Origin: Ceriagrion tenellum
Taxonomy: Eukaryota; Arthropoda; Insecta; Odonata; Coenagrionidae
Direction of reading: 5' to 3'
DNA length: 64,000 nucleotides
NCBI GenBank assembly: GCA_963169105.1
Contig: OY720642.1
Span: 21,384,965 to 21,448,964 of the forward strand
Positions 1-12,799 of the stretch are shown here, one piece after another. The notes beneath the pieces were generated by a model that saw nothing but the letters and a program-made list of their open reading frames with translations, ran no database searches and was not told where the DNA came from. Each line of letters opens with the position of its first letter. The stretch's first letter is position 1. A program made the translations under genes and the position numbers.

Positions 1-187
1 AACGTACCGAGCACAATGGTGTTACATGCAAATGCACTCGCCTCTAATTTGAATTCGCTCTGGCGATCGGGGAGCTTTGCTCAACAACCAACATCCCTCT
101 CATAATCTCACCCCACCCGCGTCCACCTCCCCCCTCCTCCCGCCCACCCAATCCCCAACCTCTCCCCCTCTCTCTCATGGTACACCC

Positions 188-262
188 CCCACCATCAACC
201 TTAGATCACTAGTCGGCGCCCATCGCCTCAACCACTCAGCCGCTCTACGGACTAGAGCGCAG
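188..262 (-). repeat. tRNA-like (SINE head) remnant
   Basis: Read on the minus strand, this stretch contains CGGCTGAGTGGTTGAGGCG (positions 242-224), which resembles the D-arm/A-box of a Ser/Leu-type tRNA. Just upstream is a short hairpin (CGCTCT/AGAGCG, 241-259). A B box (GGTTCRANNCC) should follow about 40 bases downstream, but that place holds a G-rich run, so this is not a working tRNA gene. The likeliest reading is a decayed head of a tRNA-derived SINE. Chance similarity is not excluded. Confidence 0.35.
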
Positions 263-1560
263 AGCAATTTATGCCCCAGGAAAATAGCGTGCGTCCACGT
301 CATAGCGCGTTACGACTCGAATTATCCTCGCGCCGCCGTTTTCCATCCCGAATCGCCCCTCGCGTCCCAACCCACCCGACTCTCACCCTCACACTCCCTC
401 CCATTTATATCCTCGCCGACAAATTCATTCAAACTAACCGTCCCGGCTGCATGCACAGAGAAGTGCCCCGGAGACCTCGTTGCCTCCACTGCTCTAGCAC
501 TGCCGTGTTGACAGAATTTGAAAAAATACATAAATTAAGGAAATAAAAGACGATAAAAAAGCTAAAACTCATACCTTTCTCTTCCAATTCCATTGCACCG
601 CATAGTTCCGCTAGGTGAGGCAAAACTACACGCTGTGCTCTCTCCCACGACTGACTCCCTTTTAGTTCTTTGCTCAAGGACTGGGCAGTATAATTTGTAT
701 ATAGTAGTTCGAAAAATATAAAATATATTGCTAAACTTTTTTCAATAGCAAAGAAACATTTATTAGAATTTTGTTTGCCTTTGAACTAACCCTCCCATAA
801 AAATATAAATATTAACGTCTATTGGACTTCATCGCTTCGTTTGATTCATCCACGAATAAACGGCACTACAATAAGAAACATATTACGAGATGAAGTAGGG
901 TATAATCTGGTGATCAGTATCAGAATGCAATTTTTTATGACTGGCGTTAAATTTTTTGAGATTGTGATTACGATATCTGTAAGTCATGAGACTTTACATT
1001 CATGAATTTATTTAGTCACCAGGATAAGTTGAATATCCACTTTGGATATCAATTTCCGTCGTAATTCACTCATAAAAATATGTTAATAGATTATGCGAAG
1101 AAAAGGAGAAACAAAGCCAACTTATTGAATTTCTTTTCCATTTGCTTGTGAAGATAATTTGATACACCATGAAATACCGTGCGACACAATTTTATGCGAT
1201 TTTTGTGATTTTCATGATTTTCTTGACAAATGTCGTGATCATGTAATTTCCTCAATAATATACATCATTTCGACTCACTGTTTATTCGGTGACAGGACTT
1301 TGGAATAAAAATACAATATTTTAATCTTTTTATCGCATGAAAGGTTTTTTTTCCTTCCACAGACTATATTCACATCATAATGGTATATGACACGTTGCGT
1401 ACTCAGCAATGTAATATAATTATCCACAATCATTACAGAACTATCAAGATCCCTTAAGACTACTATTTTTTCACCTCATTTATAATCTGCTCAATCCCTC
1501 TTGCGATACGATACATCGCGTATTAGGTGATGCGTGCCATTCTCGATACAGTGCCGGAAT
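263..1560. other. No recognisable gene
   Basis: The first 400 bases are of mixed composition with a few short overlapping open frames in several frames. From about 680 the DNA is AT-rich. I see no family motif, splice-bounded exon, RNA gene or clear repeat here. Confidence 0.5.
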
Positions 1561-2090
1561 CCGATCATCGCTCAGGAATAAATACTTTTTCCCTCCCCGA
1601 CTCCCTCTCTGCCCCTCAGCTTCGAAGCTTCAGCTATCTTCCCTCCATCCCATAACAAACACCCAGAGCTTTTGGAGTCTTTCGAGTACCTTTCTCACGT
1701 CGAATCACTCTATATCCGACCGCCACCCCTTCCCCCCTTTAACAGGACACATAACACACAGACACGCAAGCGATAACCCTCCCGCTTCTTCTCCCCCGAT
1801 TCTCATTGCCGCATGCCATTCCTCTCCTTTCCTCCTCCCCGACCCCTCCTGCCTCACCTCGCTCCCATTTCCGCCATCGCTCTCCTCCTTCCTCTCCCCT
1901 CTACCTCCTCCCCTCGCCTCGCCGCCGTGATGGTAAACAATGAAACGCATTCCCTTGGAAATGGTGAATTTTCAGGATTTGTGATGTGAGACGGGATGAC
2001 GCGATGTGAGGGGAGTTGAGTGAGGTTGGGAGAGGAAGGGGGAGGGAGGGAGGGAGGGAAAGAGAGAGAAATGAATTTATTGATCTAGGA
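1561..2090. repeat. Low-complexity pyrimidine then purine tracts
   Basis: Positions 1700-1925 are nearly all C and T on the plus strand, and 2005-2072 are nearly all G and A (GGGAGGGAGGG runs). The minus-strand open frame across 1705-1950 is a by-product of this bias (Gly/Glu/Arg-rich) and is not treated as a gene. Confidence 0.7.
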
Positions 2091-2230
2091 AATATCTTCT
2101 TAAAGGACTAAAAACAGTTCCTATGATGATTAAAGTTATGGTATGAAACATAAACACTCATCCTCAGTCAGCGATGACTCACTAAAACACCAAATTTGTC
2201 ACGGTCTCATTAAATAGATATTTATTTATA

Positions 2231-2245
2231 TAATAAATTTAAAAT
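2231..2245 (+). repeat. Left target-site duplication of LINE
   Basis: The 15-base string taataaatttaaaat occurs here and again at 2695-2709, exactly at the two ends of the LINE fragment. A perfect 15-bp direct repeat at both ends is the signature of target-primed reverse transcription. Confidence 0.8.
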
Positions 2246-2694
2246 TAACAGAAGAGGGGTATATGCTGCACTCCAGGAAAACAACGGAGAAGATGTCCAA
2301 CCTAGTGGCAGATATCAGAAAAAGGTGACTGCAATTTTTCGGACATATCCATTGACTCCCACCTACAAGACTCTTCAAAAAGGTCATCACATATTTACAA
2401 GGTGTCAAATCAGAAATACCATGGTAAAACGAGTCAGAGGTGATCTAGAAAAAGCAAAAATAGCCGCCAGAGAAATTGAAAACAGAATCACCTGCATAAA
2501 TGAGATACACCAGTGGAACGTAATGCCAGAGAACGAAGTCCCAAAGAAACCAGGGACAAAGTGGACAGAAGAGAGAAAAATAATGCACGGAGAAAGAATG
2601 AGAGAAGTGTGGAAGATAAGAAAGGAACTAAGAAATGAGTCATAATGCTCCAATGCATAGTGATCCAACAGGATCCATACGCAACTAATAATAA
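2246..2694 (+). mobile_element. 5'-truncated non-LTR retrotransposon (LINE) insertion
   Basis: This is the extreme C-terminal end of a LINE ORF2 plus a (TAA)n tail. One frame (about 2300-2415) reads LQFFGHIH followed by LPPTRLFKK, the usual 'FFGHI.R..P.RL.K' block found after the reverse transcriptase. A second frame (2409-2645) continues with VKRVRGDLEKAKI, then KPGTKWTEERKIMHGERM, and ends in RKELRNES and a stop. The change of frame, plus stops in the first frame, shows the copy is dead. It is flanked by a perfect 15-bp target duplication, and the 5' part (endonuclease and RT) is missing, as usual for 5' truncation. Clade is uncertain (Jockey/CR1-like group). The family call is from motif memory, not a search. 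Confidence 0.85.
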
Positions 2695-2709
2695 TAATAA
2701 ATTTAAAAT
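2695..2709 (+). repeat. Right target-site duplication of LINE
   Basis: Second copy of taataaatttaaaat. It follows the (TAA)n tail of the LINE, so the exact inner boundary may shift by a few bases because tail and duplication share TAA. Confidence 0.8.
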
Positions 2710-4740
2710 GTTAGAAAATGTTATCAATAGAGTCAGAGATGGGTTAAAAGACAATCGCAAACGAGAAAATATTAAGATACTGACATTAAAATGATAACAA
2801 AAATCAAAGATGTACTAGGAAAATGTATGTTTGTTGACAAAACACGATAAGGCGCTAATCACTAAACTGTAGTCATATACGTGAAAAGATTATACTGTGG
2901 GTGAAAATTTTATGCCCCATTTTCATGAGGAAGGGAGGTTAAGAGGTGGTGGTGGGGGTAGAAAGTCCGATGGTTTTGGGAGGAGGGCGGAGGGTGGGAG
3001 AGGAAAGAACCGGGGTGAGGAATCGAGGGCAAGCGAGGGAGATAACGCGAGATATGTGGAAAAAGAACTGCGGAGGGAAGCGGAGTGAGTTATTTTACAG
3101 GCTCGACGGGGAAAATTGCTGTGCATTGAGAAAAGAAAAGCGATTGACGGTTCAGGATTGTGCGAAAGGGTTGAAGAGGAGGAAACTTGAGAATAAATAA
3201 ATGAAATTGTAATGCGAAGGAGGTGAGGTGCGCCGATACAGGAGGCAACAAGCAGCAATGGGACTGTGGGAAAAACGTCGGTAAATATCTTTTCCGAGGC
3301 AATGATTCATTTTAACGTTCATAAATATTTTTTTTCTTTTTGAGCATTTCTTTGATTCCGTTTTTCACCTCAATGGTCACTGATCATGAGAATGGTAACA
3401 ATGGAAGGATATTGCTGAAGTCAGGTGAGCGGGGCTGTGAATATAATGTAATCAATCTTTGCCTCGTCATCACTTATTGAATAGGTTAATTAATGAAAAT
3501 TTGAACCATACCTTCTATGGCATGAAATTCAACGTTAAATTACCTTCTTGAAAAACATATGAAAATATTTTCAAGAAGATGATATCACACCAAAAAATAG
3601 AAATTCCAAAAAATATACGAAATATTCTCTGGTGATAAAGAAAATGTGAGTTGATAAATATAGCTACGGTACCATTTTAATTCCGTATTTTCACGGAGGA
3701 AAACTGCGAACCAGGTAAATTATTTTCCAGCTGAAATTCTTCCCTTTACACGAGAAAAACTGTCATCTTTAAGATTGTAAAATGAATCACTAATATTACA
3801 ACTGCGAAAAGAAAGTAATTTTAAACGATTTTTTCTCAAAATTTACATGTGTCATAAAAATCGGTCTCATATAATGGTATGCACAATGAATTTATTATAA
3901 TTGTGATTTTGTAGCTAATAGGCATTGCTGACTGTATTTGAGGTGACATTGATGTGAGTTATTATATAATTGTGTTATTAATATATGGTTCAAAATTGCC
4001 ACAAAAAAGGTTGTTACATCTCTCCAACTATCTTTCCTGTTACTGAGATCACAACAACCACTGAAGGGAATACTTACATGAGTACAGCTAACAGACAGGA
4101 TTAGATTTGCATATCCTGATTATTACATAAAAAATTTGACAATTTGTTTGAGAAATATGGGCAATACCTCTTCCTTGATCACCTTAAGATGCCTCATGAC
4201 ATCAATAAGCAACGATGAGCTGTCCTGGTTTTAATGCTATTAATTCCACAAATCTAAGTCAGTTGCACGTACATTTTCCTCATCCTTTTCATGCTTGAAA
4301 CAATATATACCAGTATTTATGAGCTATAAAATCTATCTTAATTCTTAAAAACTAAAAAAATACAAAATAAAATTCAGGTATTCAAGTTTCAGGAAGTATT
4401 TTTAAAATAAACACACGAGTGCAGGTATTTGTAGATGACACTTTTGAAGATCTGCAATAAAGAGTAAAAAAGTCATAAAACGGCAGTTTCACAGAGACTC
4501 TCTTTTCAGATGTAACAGCTTTGCTTTACATCAGCAGCAAAATGAACTCAAATACCAAAATTAAAAATACTAACTCAATTTTTAATCAGATCTTTAAGTA
4601 TTTTTCTTTGCCGGTGACCTGTCAAAATCCGTGAGAAATTATTGACTATGCCCCCTAGCTAATCTAATGTCGTCATTTACAGTCCGTGTTCCAGCTGGAT
4701 ATCATGTTCACTTCGTATAAAATGACCCCAAACCACCGAG
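2710..4740. other. No recognisable gene; purine-rich patch
   Basis: Positions 2930-3090 are strongly purine-rich and give several overlapping open frames on both strands, none with a recognisable motif. From 3300 to 4740 the DNA is AT-rich with no feature I can support. Confidence 0.5.
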
Positions 4741-5380
4741 ATCAATGCGAGGGGTTAGCGTACTACCCATTCTCGCGTGCAATAAAATCGGCAGAATGAT
4801 GCCACGAAAAACCTTGGAAATATCCAACTCGGAACAACGCTGTGCAAATTCCGTCGATGGATGGCAAACATTACCCCCACCCGTGTGATAACAAACTTGA
4901 CTGAAAACTCAACTGGTTCCCGAACGAGCGCAGATGGTTGGATAAGGCGGAGAATACACACCAACCGGGGATGGTTTGAAGAAAGAGTGGCGGGAGGGGG
5001 TGGAAGCGAGACAGGAGTGAATTCGAATGTATGAACAGAGCGAGGGAGTGAGGAGGAGATAAAGAAAGTGATATATACCCTGCGATATATACGGCGCGGG
5101 TTGGATAGGAAGAATAATGTGGAGAGTCGTCGCGGGGGGGCACAAGGGGGATGGGGTGGACAGTAAAGGGAGAAGCATTTCGCCCCAGGCGTTTGCACAG
5201 CGGGGCGCGTAATATTCGCCGTCGATGTCCTCATCCCCCAACATCCCCTCTGCATCCATCTCTTCATCCTTTACACTCGCCTTCTCCATCCAACCTACTG
5301 TTTTACCTATGGTTGCCAACTCACCTCGATTCTCCGAGAGACCCCAAGGCGATGATGACGAACCTTTTGAGCTCCGTGTA
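4741..5380. other. GC-elevated block, no supported gene
   Basis: Composition rises here, and open frames of up to 170 codons occur on the minus strand in two frames at once, with low-complexity Pro/Ser/Leu content. Overlap in several frames and absence of any motif argue against a real protein. The block could be regulatory or an ancient repeat. Confidence 0.4.
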
Positions 5381-8205
5381 TTGTAATTTGTAAAAAATAA
5401 CTAGGAAAACTTGATTTCCATGTCCAAAATAGGAATGAACAAAAAGTTGCCTTATTCGTAGCTCTTTTAAATAAAGCAAAAAACGAATAATCTCTACAGT
5501 AGGGAGATTTTTGCCACTGGAATTCATTCGATAATTCTTCAACTGAAGGTTGGTATTTTTTACAGTACCCAAGCAAAGGATATTAACTCCTAGTCTACGC
5601 TTTTCTCTCTTATCGCCAAACGAAAATTGATCGAGTGCAGGGTTGTCATATTTGGCAATCGGGTGCATTATAAAATATAAAAGGGCGGCTCTCATTTCTT
5701 TTTAATAAACTTTACTAAAACATATGTAAAGCGAATCTCAGCTCTCTTTGACTGCTCTTGAGCGACGACTGTCCGTAAACAATTTGTGTCACTCGAAATG
5801 CTTTGGTGTGTCATCTTTGACGCGCGTGTCATTGTTTCGCCATCACTGTCTAAGAGTGGACCAGAATTTCTATAATGTACCATTTCCTTTTAATGGGGCA
5901 TTTTATTATTCTTCGCAAATAATTTATATTAATAATATTCGTATCCATAGCTATTATTTACAATTATTTTATTCCTGTAACAGCAATTTTATTCACGTGG
6001 AGTTAGGTACTAATGTAGCATAATTGGCAATTGCATCTCAATATTTTTTTATTTAAAGACGACTTACATAAATATCATGATGCAAATATTTATAACTCAA
6101 TTTTTTTTACAATAGCTGAATAATTTGTTTGTAATATATTCCGATCTGTATCCGATACAATATTACTTTATTCTTGCTGATTGATATAATAATGCCAAAT
6201 TTATAATTCATACGTATAAAGTGGTATTTAAGTTATACTTGCAACCATTAAACTTCTTTTACTCAATATCTTAATTAACACGATTAAATAGTATTGAAAG
6301 TGGTTTTTTACTTGCACATTTTAGTTAGCTTCACTGTTAATATTTAACATTAATAAATAACTTTATTCTTTTCGATACGACGAAATGCACATTCCACATA
6401 TTGGAGGAAATGTTTTAAGTTAATCTTCCGGAATTTTCGAAATTTCCTACTTTGAGTAAGGACAAATCCTGAAATCAACTACCCAGGAGTCGGCCGTCCT
6501 ACTTTCATCCCTTCTGCTCGCACGGCGCTTCGTCGGGCGGCTTACACCATTGACGATCACGTAACGGCCAAACCCCCGGAACAACGCCAAATACCACGCA
6601 TTTTCACGATATGGCGTCGGTGGCGGCCGATCGCGTGCTCAAGGGATAAAAAAGAGTAACGTAGATATATGCACATGGAAACGGAATTGAGGAAGGACGG
6701 GGGAACTGTGAGGAATGAAAGAGAGAGAGAGGACAAAAGAGATTGAAGCAGCTTCGTTTGTTATTTTTTTCCCTTATCCCAGATGTCGGTGGATAAAAAA
6801 TATTCACCAGCGAGAAGGGCGAGATGTATTACACCACGGAGGGAATGAGAGGATAAGAGAAAAAGGTACAGGCGGCATATTTAATCTTGGCGTATTATCT
6901 CTCTCTGCCATTGGAGCTAGAAAAAAAGCGGATTTGCAGCTGGTGCTGAGATTTCAGAGGATAACAACGGACTGACCGTGCTTTGTTTAAATTTCCAGGC
7001 ATTAAAAACAAATAAGAAGTGCAATGATGGCATGAATAATGCATATTTTGGTAATTCAGCCACATTTACGGCCCCAATATTTTTTAACGCGAATGAAGGA
7101 CCTGGAAAAACGCAGCAGATATATAACATAATAATAAAAGACTTATGTCCCATTTTAGTCCCGAAAAGCCCATAACAAAGCTATAAAAATGAAATATAAG
7201 ATATCGTGAAGGAGAATTGGTCGAGTCGGGTATAACCCATAATTTTCACATATTTTTCAGCACTAATAAATTTGGCCCTTTAACTTAGGTTTTTTCCTTA
7301 TGATTGGTATCCTATCATTTTTCCGTGTGAAAATTTTTCCTTCCGTTAAGAGGCCAGAAATAACACTAAAGAATATAATTTTAATGCCATATTTGTTGTA
7401 TTTTTGTGCAAGACATTTTCTTTGATGTCTATATTGAAGTGTGAATAAAGCTTTTGTTGAGTAATTAGGGCCAGTAAAAAGCATCAATTACGAGCATTTA
7501 CTAATTGATACATACTTTTTTGATGCTAAAATACAAACCGAATGCCATAAAGAGAGACCTTCAATAAATAGAAAAATTTGTTATAAAATACACAGAATGT
7601 GACATTTTTCGTAAATTAATATCTAACATTTATAGGAAACATTTGTAGAAGACAAACTGCACAAGGCAAATCAAATTAATTTTGCAAGTTATCCCAGTTA
7701 TTAATACGAATAAATGTTTAAATACCTTGTGGACAAATCCGTCTTGTATATTTGTATATACTAATGGAATTTTAACTCCAATGATTTAAATCAGTAGTTG
7801 CTCAAATATTATGCCAATAAATGTCGAAATTACTATACATACAAACTGGTATCAATAATATTTTATCGAACCTTCCATTTTACGCGGTAGGAGTTGATGA
7901 ATGGTAGGTTAACTTGGTTTAAATTCACATTAAGTCACTGCAAATGGACAAGAAAATGTTCGTGCCGGGAAAGTCAACTTCCATATCAAATCCTATAGTT
8001 GGCCTCAAAGATTGTACTTATAATGGCTTATTTTTCCACAGAAAATAAGGGCATAAATTATGTTATTCATCGCAAAAGTCAATCAATAAACACTTTGTTG
8101 ACGCATTCGCCTATCGCTCCACCCATTTTTTGTGTATGGGCATTAAGTTTAAATCAAAAACTGATAAGTGGAAAGCAGGCAGGTATAAGCAATAATCGAT
8201 TTTCT
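5381..8205. other. No recognisable gene
   Basis: Mostly AT-rich sequence. A TATA-like string (TATAAAAGGGCGG, near 5676) sits in an otherwise featureless area. Positions 6480-6640 are briefly GC-rich. I found no coding motif, RNA gene or terminal repeats. Confidence 0.45.
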
Positions 8206-8399
8206 TTCGGGTAACGGCATTCGTTGCCCGAGGTCTCAATATAAAAATGAAACACTTTTCCGCCGCGGATGGCGACACCCGACAACTGGAGGTAATCAAT
8301 TTCCAAGAACGGCACACCTATGTATCGCTCGCAAACATTTCCCATGCCAGGGCTAGAGTTATTGTGCGGCAGCCAGCAGGAGGATATTCTCCCAACCTC

Positions 8400-9290
8400 T
8401 TCCCCCCCCACCTTCTCCCACATCACACTCCAGGGCACTATGGGTTTTCCACCCGCGGGGTAAAGCTGGGGTGATGCCGGGATGAAATAATCACCGGAGC
8501 CCGCTGCTGAGAATGCAAGCGTACACGGATGTTTGCCTTCATTTTTTTTCCATTCCCTCCAACCCACCCTCAATCCCTCCTCCCCTATTCTACTCCTGTT
8601 CTCTTGCCGTTGGTGGAGGAGGGAAAAAAAGCAACACAGGATCCTGACGGCATTATGTCATATATATATATATGGCATATATATATGGCATAGTTCCCCA
8701 TCCAATTTCTTCAGGTTCTGTCCTCCGATTTTCTGCCATTTCCAAACCCTTTCACCACTTCTCCACCACCACCACACCGTTATTTCTCCCTTCCTTTCTT
8801 CTTTTTTTAACCTCTCCTTCCTATCCGCTTCCCATCGTCGTCCTCCCGACTGTTTTTTCGTGAGGTCATTGTTTCACCAACGGATCGTTCCCCGATCCAC
8901 AATTCATTCCCTCTCTTTCCTTCCTTCCACTCCCCCACCCTCTTATCAACTTCCCCTCCCTATCAAACCTCCGCCCAACGCTCAACACTCACCGAATTGC
9001 TTTTTTGCTTTATTTTTATCCTTTTCCCCCGCCAAGCGCGCGAGAAAGGAAGCCAAAAAACTCCATTTTTACCTTTTCCAGGCACTGGGGCGAGATGGGC
9101 AAAGGTGAGGAGGTGGACAGGAAGAGGGTGGGAGAGGTTGAATGCCGAAAGAGAGAAAGAGAGAGAGATCGGTAGGTAACCATGAGAGATGAGGGTTGAG
9201 TGGACAGTGGAAGGACAAAAGGAGAAGTACAGCGGAATCGGAGGGCAAGGGAAAGAGAATGACAGGAATCGGTCACACGTGGATATGTTG
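8400..9290. repeat. Pyrimidine-rich tract followed by purine-rich tract
   Basis: About 8540-9030 is dominated by C and T on the plus strand, and 9095-9260 by G and A. The 191-codon frame at 8533-9108 is a composition artefact (Ser/Pro/Leu/Phe-rich). The junction of the two tracts holds a splice-like pattern reported separately as a finding. Confidence 0.6.
8660..8690. repeat. (TA)n microsatellite
   Basis: Two adjacent TA runs, each ending in TGGCA, form a short compound dinucleotide repeat. Confidence 0.9.
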
Positions 9291-11610
9291 GTGTTTTTTT
9301 TTTAATCGAGCGATTGGGTTCGGCATAGTTGAGGGCGTACGGACCTTCCCCCTGCTTCCTGCATCGAGCATCCTGTCTCTACGAGCTGTCCCTCGTACCG
9401 AGGCCATTGAAAAAACTTCCTACATCACGGCAACAAAATTTAAAAAAACACAAGCTTTTAACGGAAACATTATTTTCTTTACCACCATTTATTCTCGATA
9501 GACGTGGTTGACGAATCCGTCATATCTGGCAACTTTCAGATTCACCGGTAAAAGTCCATCAGTTTTCCCCCCACTTACTCGCATTTTACAGTGATTTAAA
9601 AATTAATTCACATACCATGATCAGAAAAGAAAAGAACTTTGATAAATTGCCACATATTTATCACAAAAACCGAGCAAATTTTCGGCAAAGCTCATGTAAT
9701 TCTCAAGATATCAAGAGAATGACATGAAAACGACCTGTGATCGAAATGCCTAAAAACATTTTCCCCAAAGTAAACCAGATTCGTCATACTTTATAAAAAT
9801 CCATATGTTACTCACATATTTTTGAAAACATTTTTTTATGATTGGAAATATTTTTATACTTGTGACGATGTGGTCGATATTTTTATAACCTAAAGGAGCA
9901 ATGGAAAAGGAAACGAATAATGGATTTTTGATGGTGTCATCCAAGTTTAGATACATGGAAAATTTAAAATAAAAACAACTAATTGAGAATTTTCCAGTTA
10001 TTTACGTTAGGATTGGACCAGAATGAACAGAGGATTTGTTATTGGGAGGAGGAAGGTATGAACTTCCGCAAGGCCTACGAATATGTTTGGTGTAAATTGA
10101 TTGTAATGAATGAGGAAAATAGTATATTTTAATATTAGAATCGAGGAGGACAAGGCCAAAATTTTACCAGAGCCAAATATTGGAAGCTTGGATAATAGTC
10201 CCTTGCGTAATTTTAATATATTCTAGAAGCAGAAGAATCATGAAATGATTAATGGCACACTGTCACATCTGTAAAGAGTCTAATAAAGTAGAATACGATC
10301 GGGGCATCGTCGTGATTGAAGTTGCTGAACAAAAAACACACACAAATGTTCATACTTTCCGTAGAATAGTAAATTATTACTACATTTTATCGTCATTTAT
10401 TCAATTCAATCCATTGAGTGAAATACTGGATATCACATGCCACTCCGAAGCAGCGCCAATTATATCGAAAACATCATTTCCTCTATTCTATCAACCTCCT
10501 CCCGGCTCGAATCCGTCACACTACAACCAGCTTGGTGACGCCTATCACAACAGACTCCAATCTATTTTCCGGCCTGAGATTTGGGACATGAATATTTTAG
10601 CTACATACGCTGGTATTATTTTTTTACCCCACAGAAAGAGCAATCGGGATTCACAAAGCAATTTAAGCTGAAAAGAGCGTCGGGGTACTCTTTGTTATTT
10701 TTTTCCGAAACATTTGAGAGATTCCGTTTCCCTATCGAGCGAAATCAAGAGCGGGCCCGGCGATAATTGAATTTGAAATTTCGATGATGATGTATCGGAT
10801 TCAGCTAAATGGCCTCTAGCACTTGAGCAATCACTTCTTACTTTTTTCAATGAATAACGGATTGTGAAGATAAGCAGGTTGGGTAGGATTGAACTTTTTT
10901 GCAACAAAAGGACATGCGTATATATAAAGTAACCTGTTATTAACGAATCGATTTTCTATATATTCTTATCTCATCAAGATTCCCGATTTCAATTTGCTTT
11001 CATCCTTCTAATGGGAATCGGTGATCATTCAACCTACAGCACTGGCGACTCCTGCGCAAATCCGCTAACTAACCAGCAGATAACCGAGCAAAAAACACTA
11101 AAAATCTCCCTTATGACTATGAATATGCTATACAAATACGCTGTTGTCTCATTGCATAAATCATACGTATCAATCGAACAAATATAAAAGCAAATAATTT
11201 ACTTCTCTGAAATGAAAGCTAAAACTACGCAGGATGGGGTCTCAATGATTTATGTACTCTATGGAGAAACTTGAATGAGGTAAATTTAGAAAGGAGAAAG
11301 CGTTTTGGTATGCTAGGAGGTAGAAATAGTAAGGAATGAAACTGTAGGTACATGAAAAAGAGAAAAAAACAGAAAGATTCCAAAGGATTCAGTACAGATT
11401 GCAGAAGCACCTGCAAACCCAGTAAAAGGTGATGAGAGAATGTGCGCCATATAAAGTAGCGTAGAGTTTGAAGCGTCATACCACACTCCCTCCACAATCG
11501 ACGATGTGAGTGCACAAGAAAAATCCATTGCGGAGTTTTATACATGTGTTTTAATGAAGAGTAGGAGAGCATGCTGAGCTAAATCAAATCCTGAAACATC
11601 AATATCATCG
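9291..11610. other. No recognisable gene
   Basis: Mixed to AT-rich DNA. Open frames at 10252-10671 (plus) and 11225-11572 (minus) show no family motif and lie within the length range expected by chance at this composition. Confidence 0.45.
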
Positions 11611-12060
11611 AGTGCTTTCGATAACGACCACAGGCGTAATTTACGCCTGCGAAACACAACGGCCTGATAAATACTTGACCCAAAAACAAGCCCGCCTCGA
11701 CGGCGGCGTTATGCGACCCGCTGCCTCCCATAAGGCGCCCCCCTTCCCCCTGTGGGCGCGCCGACCGATCCCAATCTGCAACCATCGCAATCGGGCCCCG
11801 GATTCCATTTACTGCGAAGGATCGCGATGGGAGCTCTCATCAACGGGTCTCCGCCCTCCGAACCCGCAGCGACCGCAGAGCGCCACCTGCCCCGTCCATC
11901 CGTGTCCTTCCCCCCCGTGCTGCAATGACCTCCTCGCGCAAACACAGCGTGCTTCGGCTACCCTAACGGCATTTAACGCTAACGACTGAAGGGATCACCT
12001 TAGCCCTCAACAGACGAGTACGGAGAGAGAGAGAGAGAGAGATGGTGAGAGAGTGAGAAG
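11611..12060. other. GC-rich block with (GA)10 microsatellite
   Basis: Positions 11690-11960 are strongly GC-rich with many CpG, and (GA)10 lies at 12023-12042. Open frames exist on both strands through the block (plus 11612-11989, minus 11709-11945), as expected from high GC. Neither shows a recognisable domain. A CpG-rich regulatory block or unrecognised exon is possible. Confidence 0.4.
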
Positions 12061-12724
12061 GCCAAGAATAAGATGAGGAGACCTTGATGCCCACAACACC
12101 AAGCAAAGTCATTCAACGCAAAGTGATTCTTTCTTCAAACCATGATCATGATCGGTGCACATCACAATTGCTCCGCACGAATCGGGTGTTTTGTACTGGG
12201 ATTTGGATACCTAACGGGTCTCAAGTGTTACTATGTACATGAAAACTTATCTTGCGACGTAAAATACCGGCGATGTCTATTGGACACCGTTGTAGATGCC
12301 CATATTGATTCGGGCAGAGCTGTTGGTGGTAGTTGTTATTGCTTTTTTGATTCGGTTATTGATCGTATGGAAGAAATATTTGTAGTTCCCAAAGCAGGTA
12401 GTATTCTAATTTATTACCCAAGCAAGTTTAAATTCGCTCTTTATTAATAAAATCTACGCCTTACGTTTTTCTATCTACAAAAACGTTCATGATAAGTTCG
12501 AAATTAGTTTTCTTCTTCATCATTAGTGCTTGGCGATAAACCCAAGGTTGCTAAAAGTTTTTTCAACTGTTTATAAATTGATATTAATTGCCAGCCCTTT
12601 AGTATTCATTACGTTTAGTTGGTGGAAGGTTTGAAGACGGAACTGGTCTGCTGCGCTCATACCGTCGGGAGCATTGGAGTTCAGCGCGTATTTTCATTGA
12701 ATTTATACATTCTACTCTTGGAGC

Positions 12725-12738
12725 AGCTGTCGACAGCT
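12725..12738. repeat. Perfect 14-bp palindrome
   Basis: The sequence AGCTGTCGACAGCT is its own reverse complement. No function is inferred. Confidence 0.85.
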
Positions 12739-12777
12739 AAAGATTATATGGAGAGAGAAGCTAAATATGGATATTGC

Positions 12778-12796
12778 TGCGAGGCTACTCCTCGCA
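12778..12796. repeat. Hairpin, 7-bp perfect stem
   Basis: TGCGAGG, loop CTACT, CCTCGCA. It lies 40 bases after the perfect palindrome at 12725-12738. Confidence 0.8.
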
Positions 12797-12799
12797 TAG

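Noticed and set aside
5645..5785. Possible solo LTR (TGTCAT...TAAACA with TATA-like and AATAAA strings)
   Set aside because: No flanking target duplication, no second copy and no internal coding region could be found.
8533..9108. 191-codon plus-strand open frame
   Set aside because: It lies in a pyrimidine-rich tract and encodes Ser/Pro/Leu/Phe-rich low-complexity sequence.
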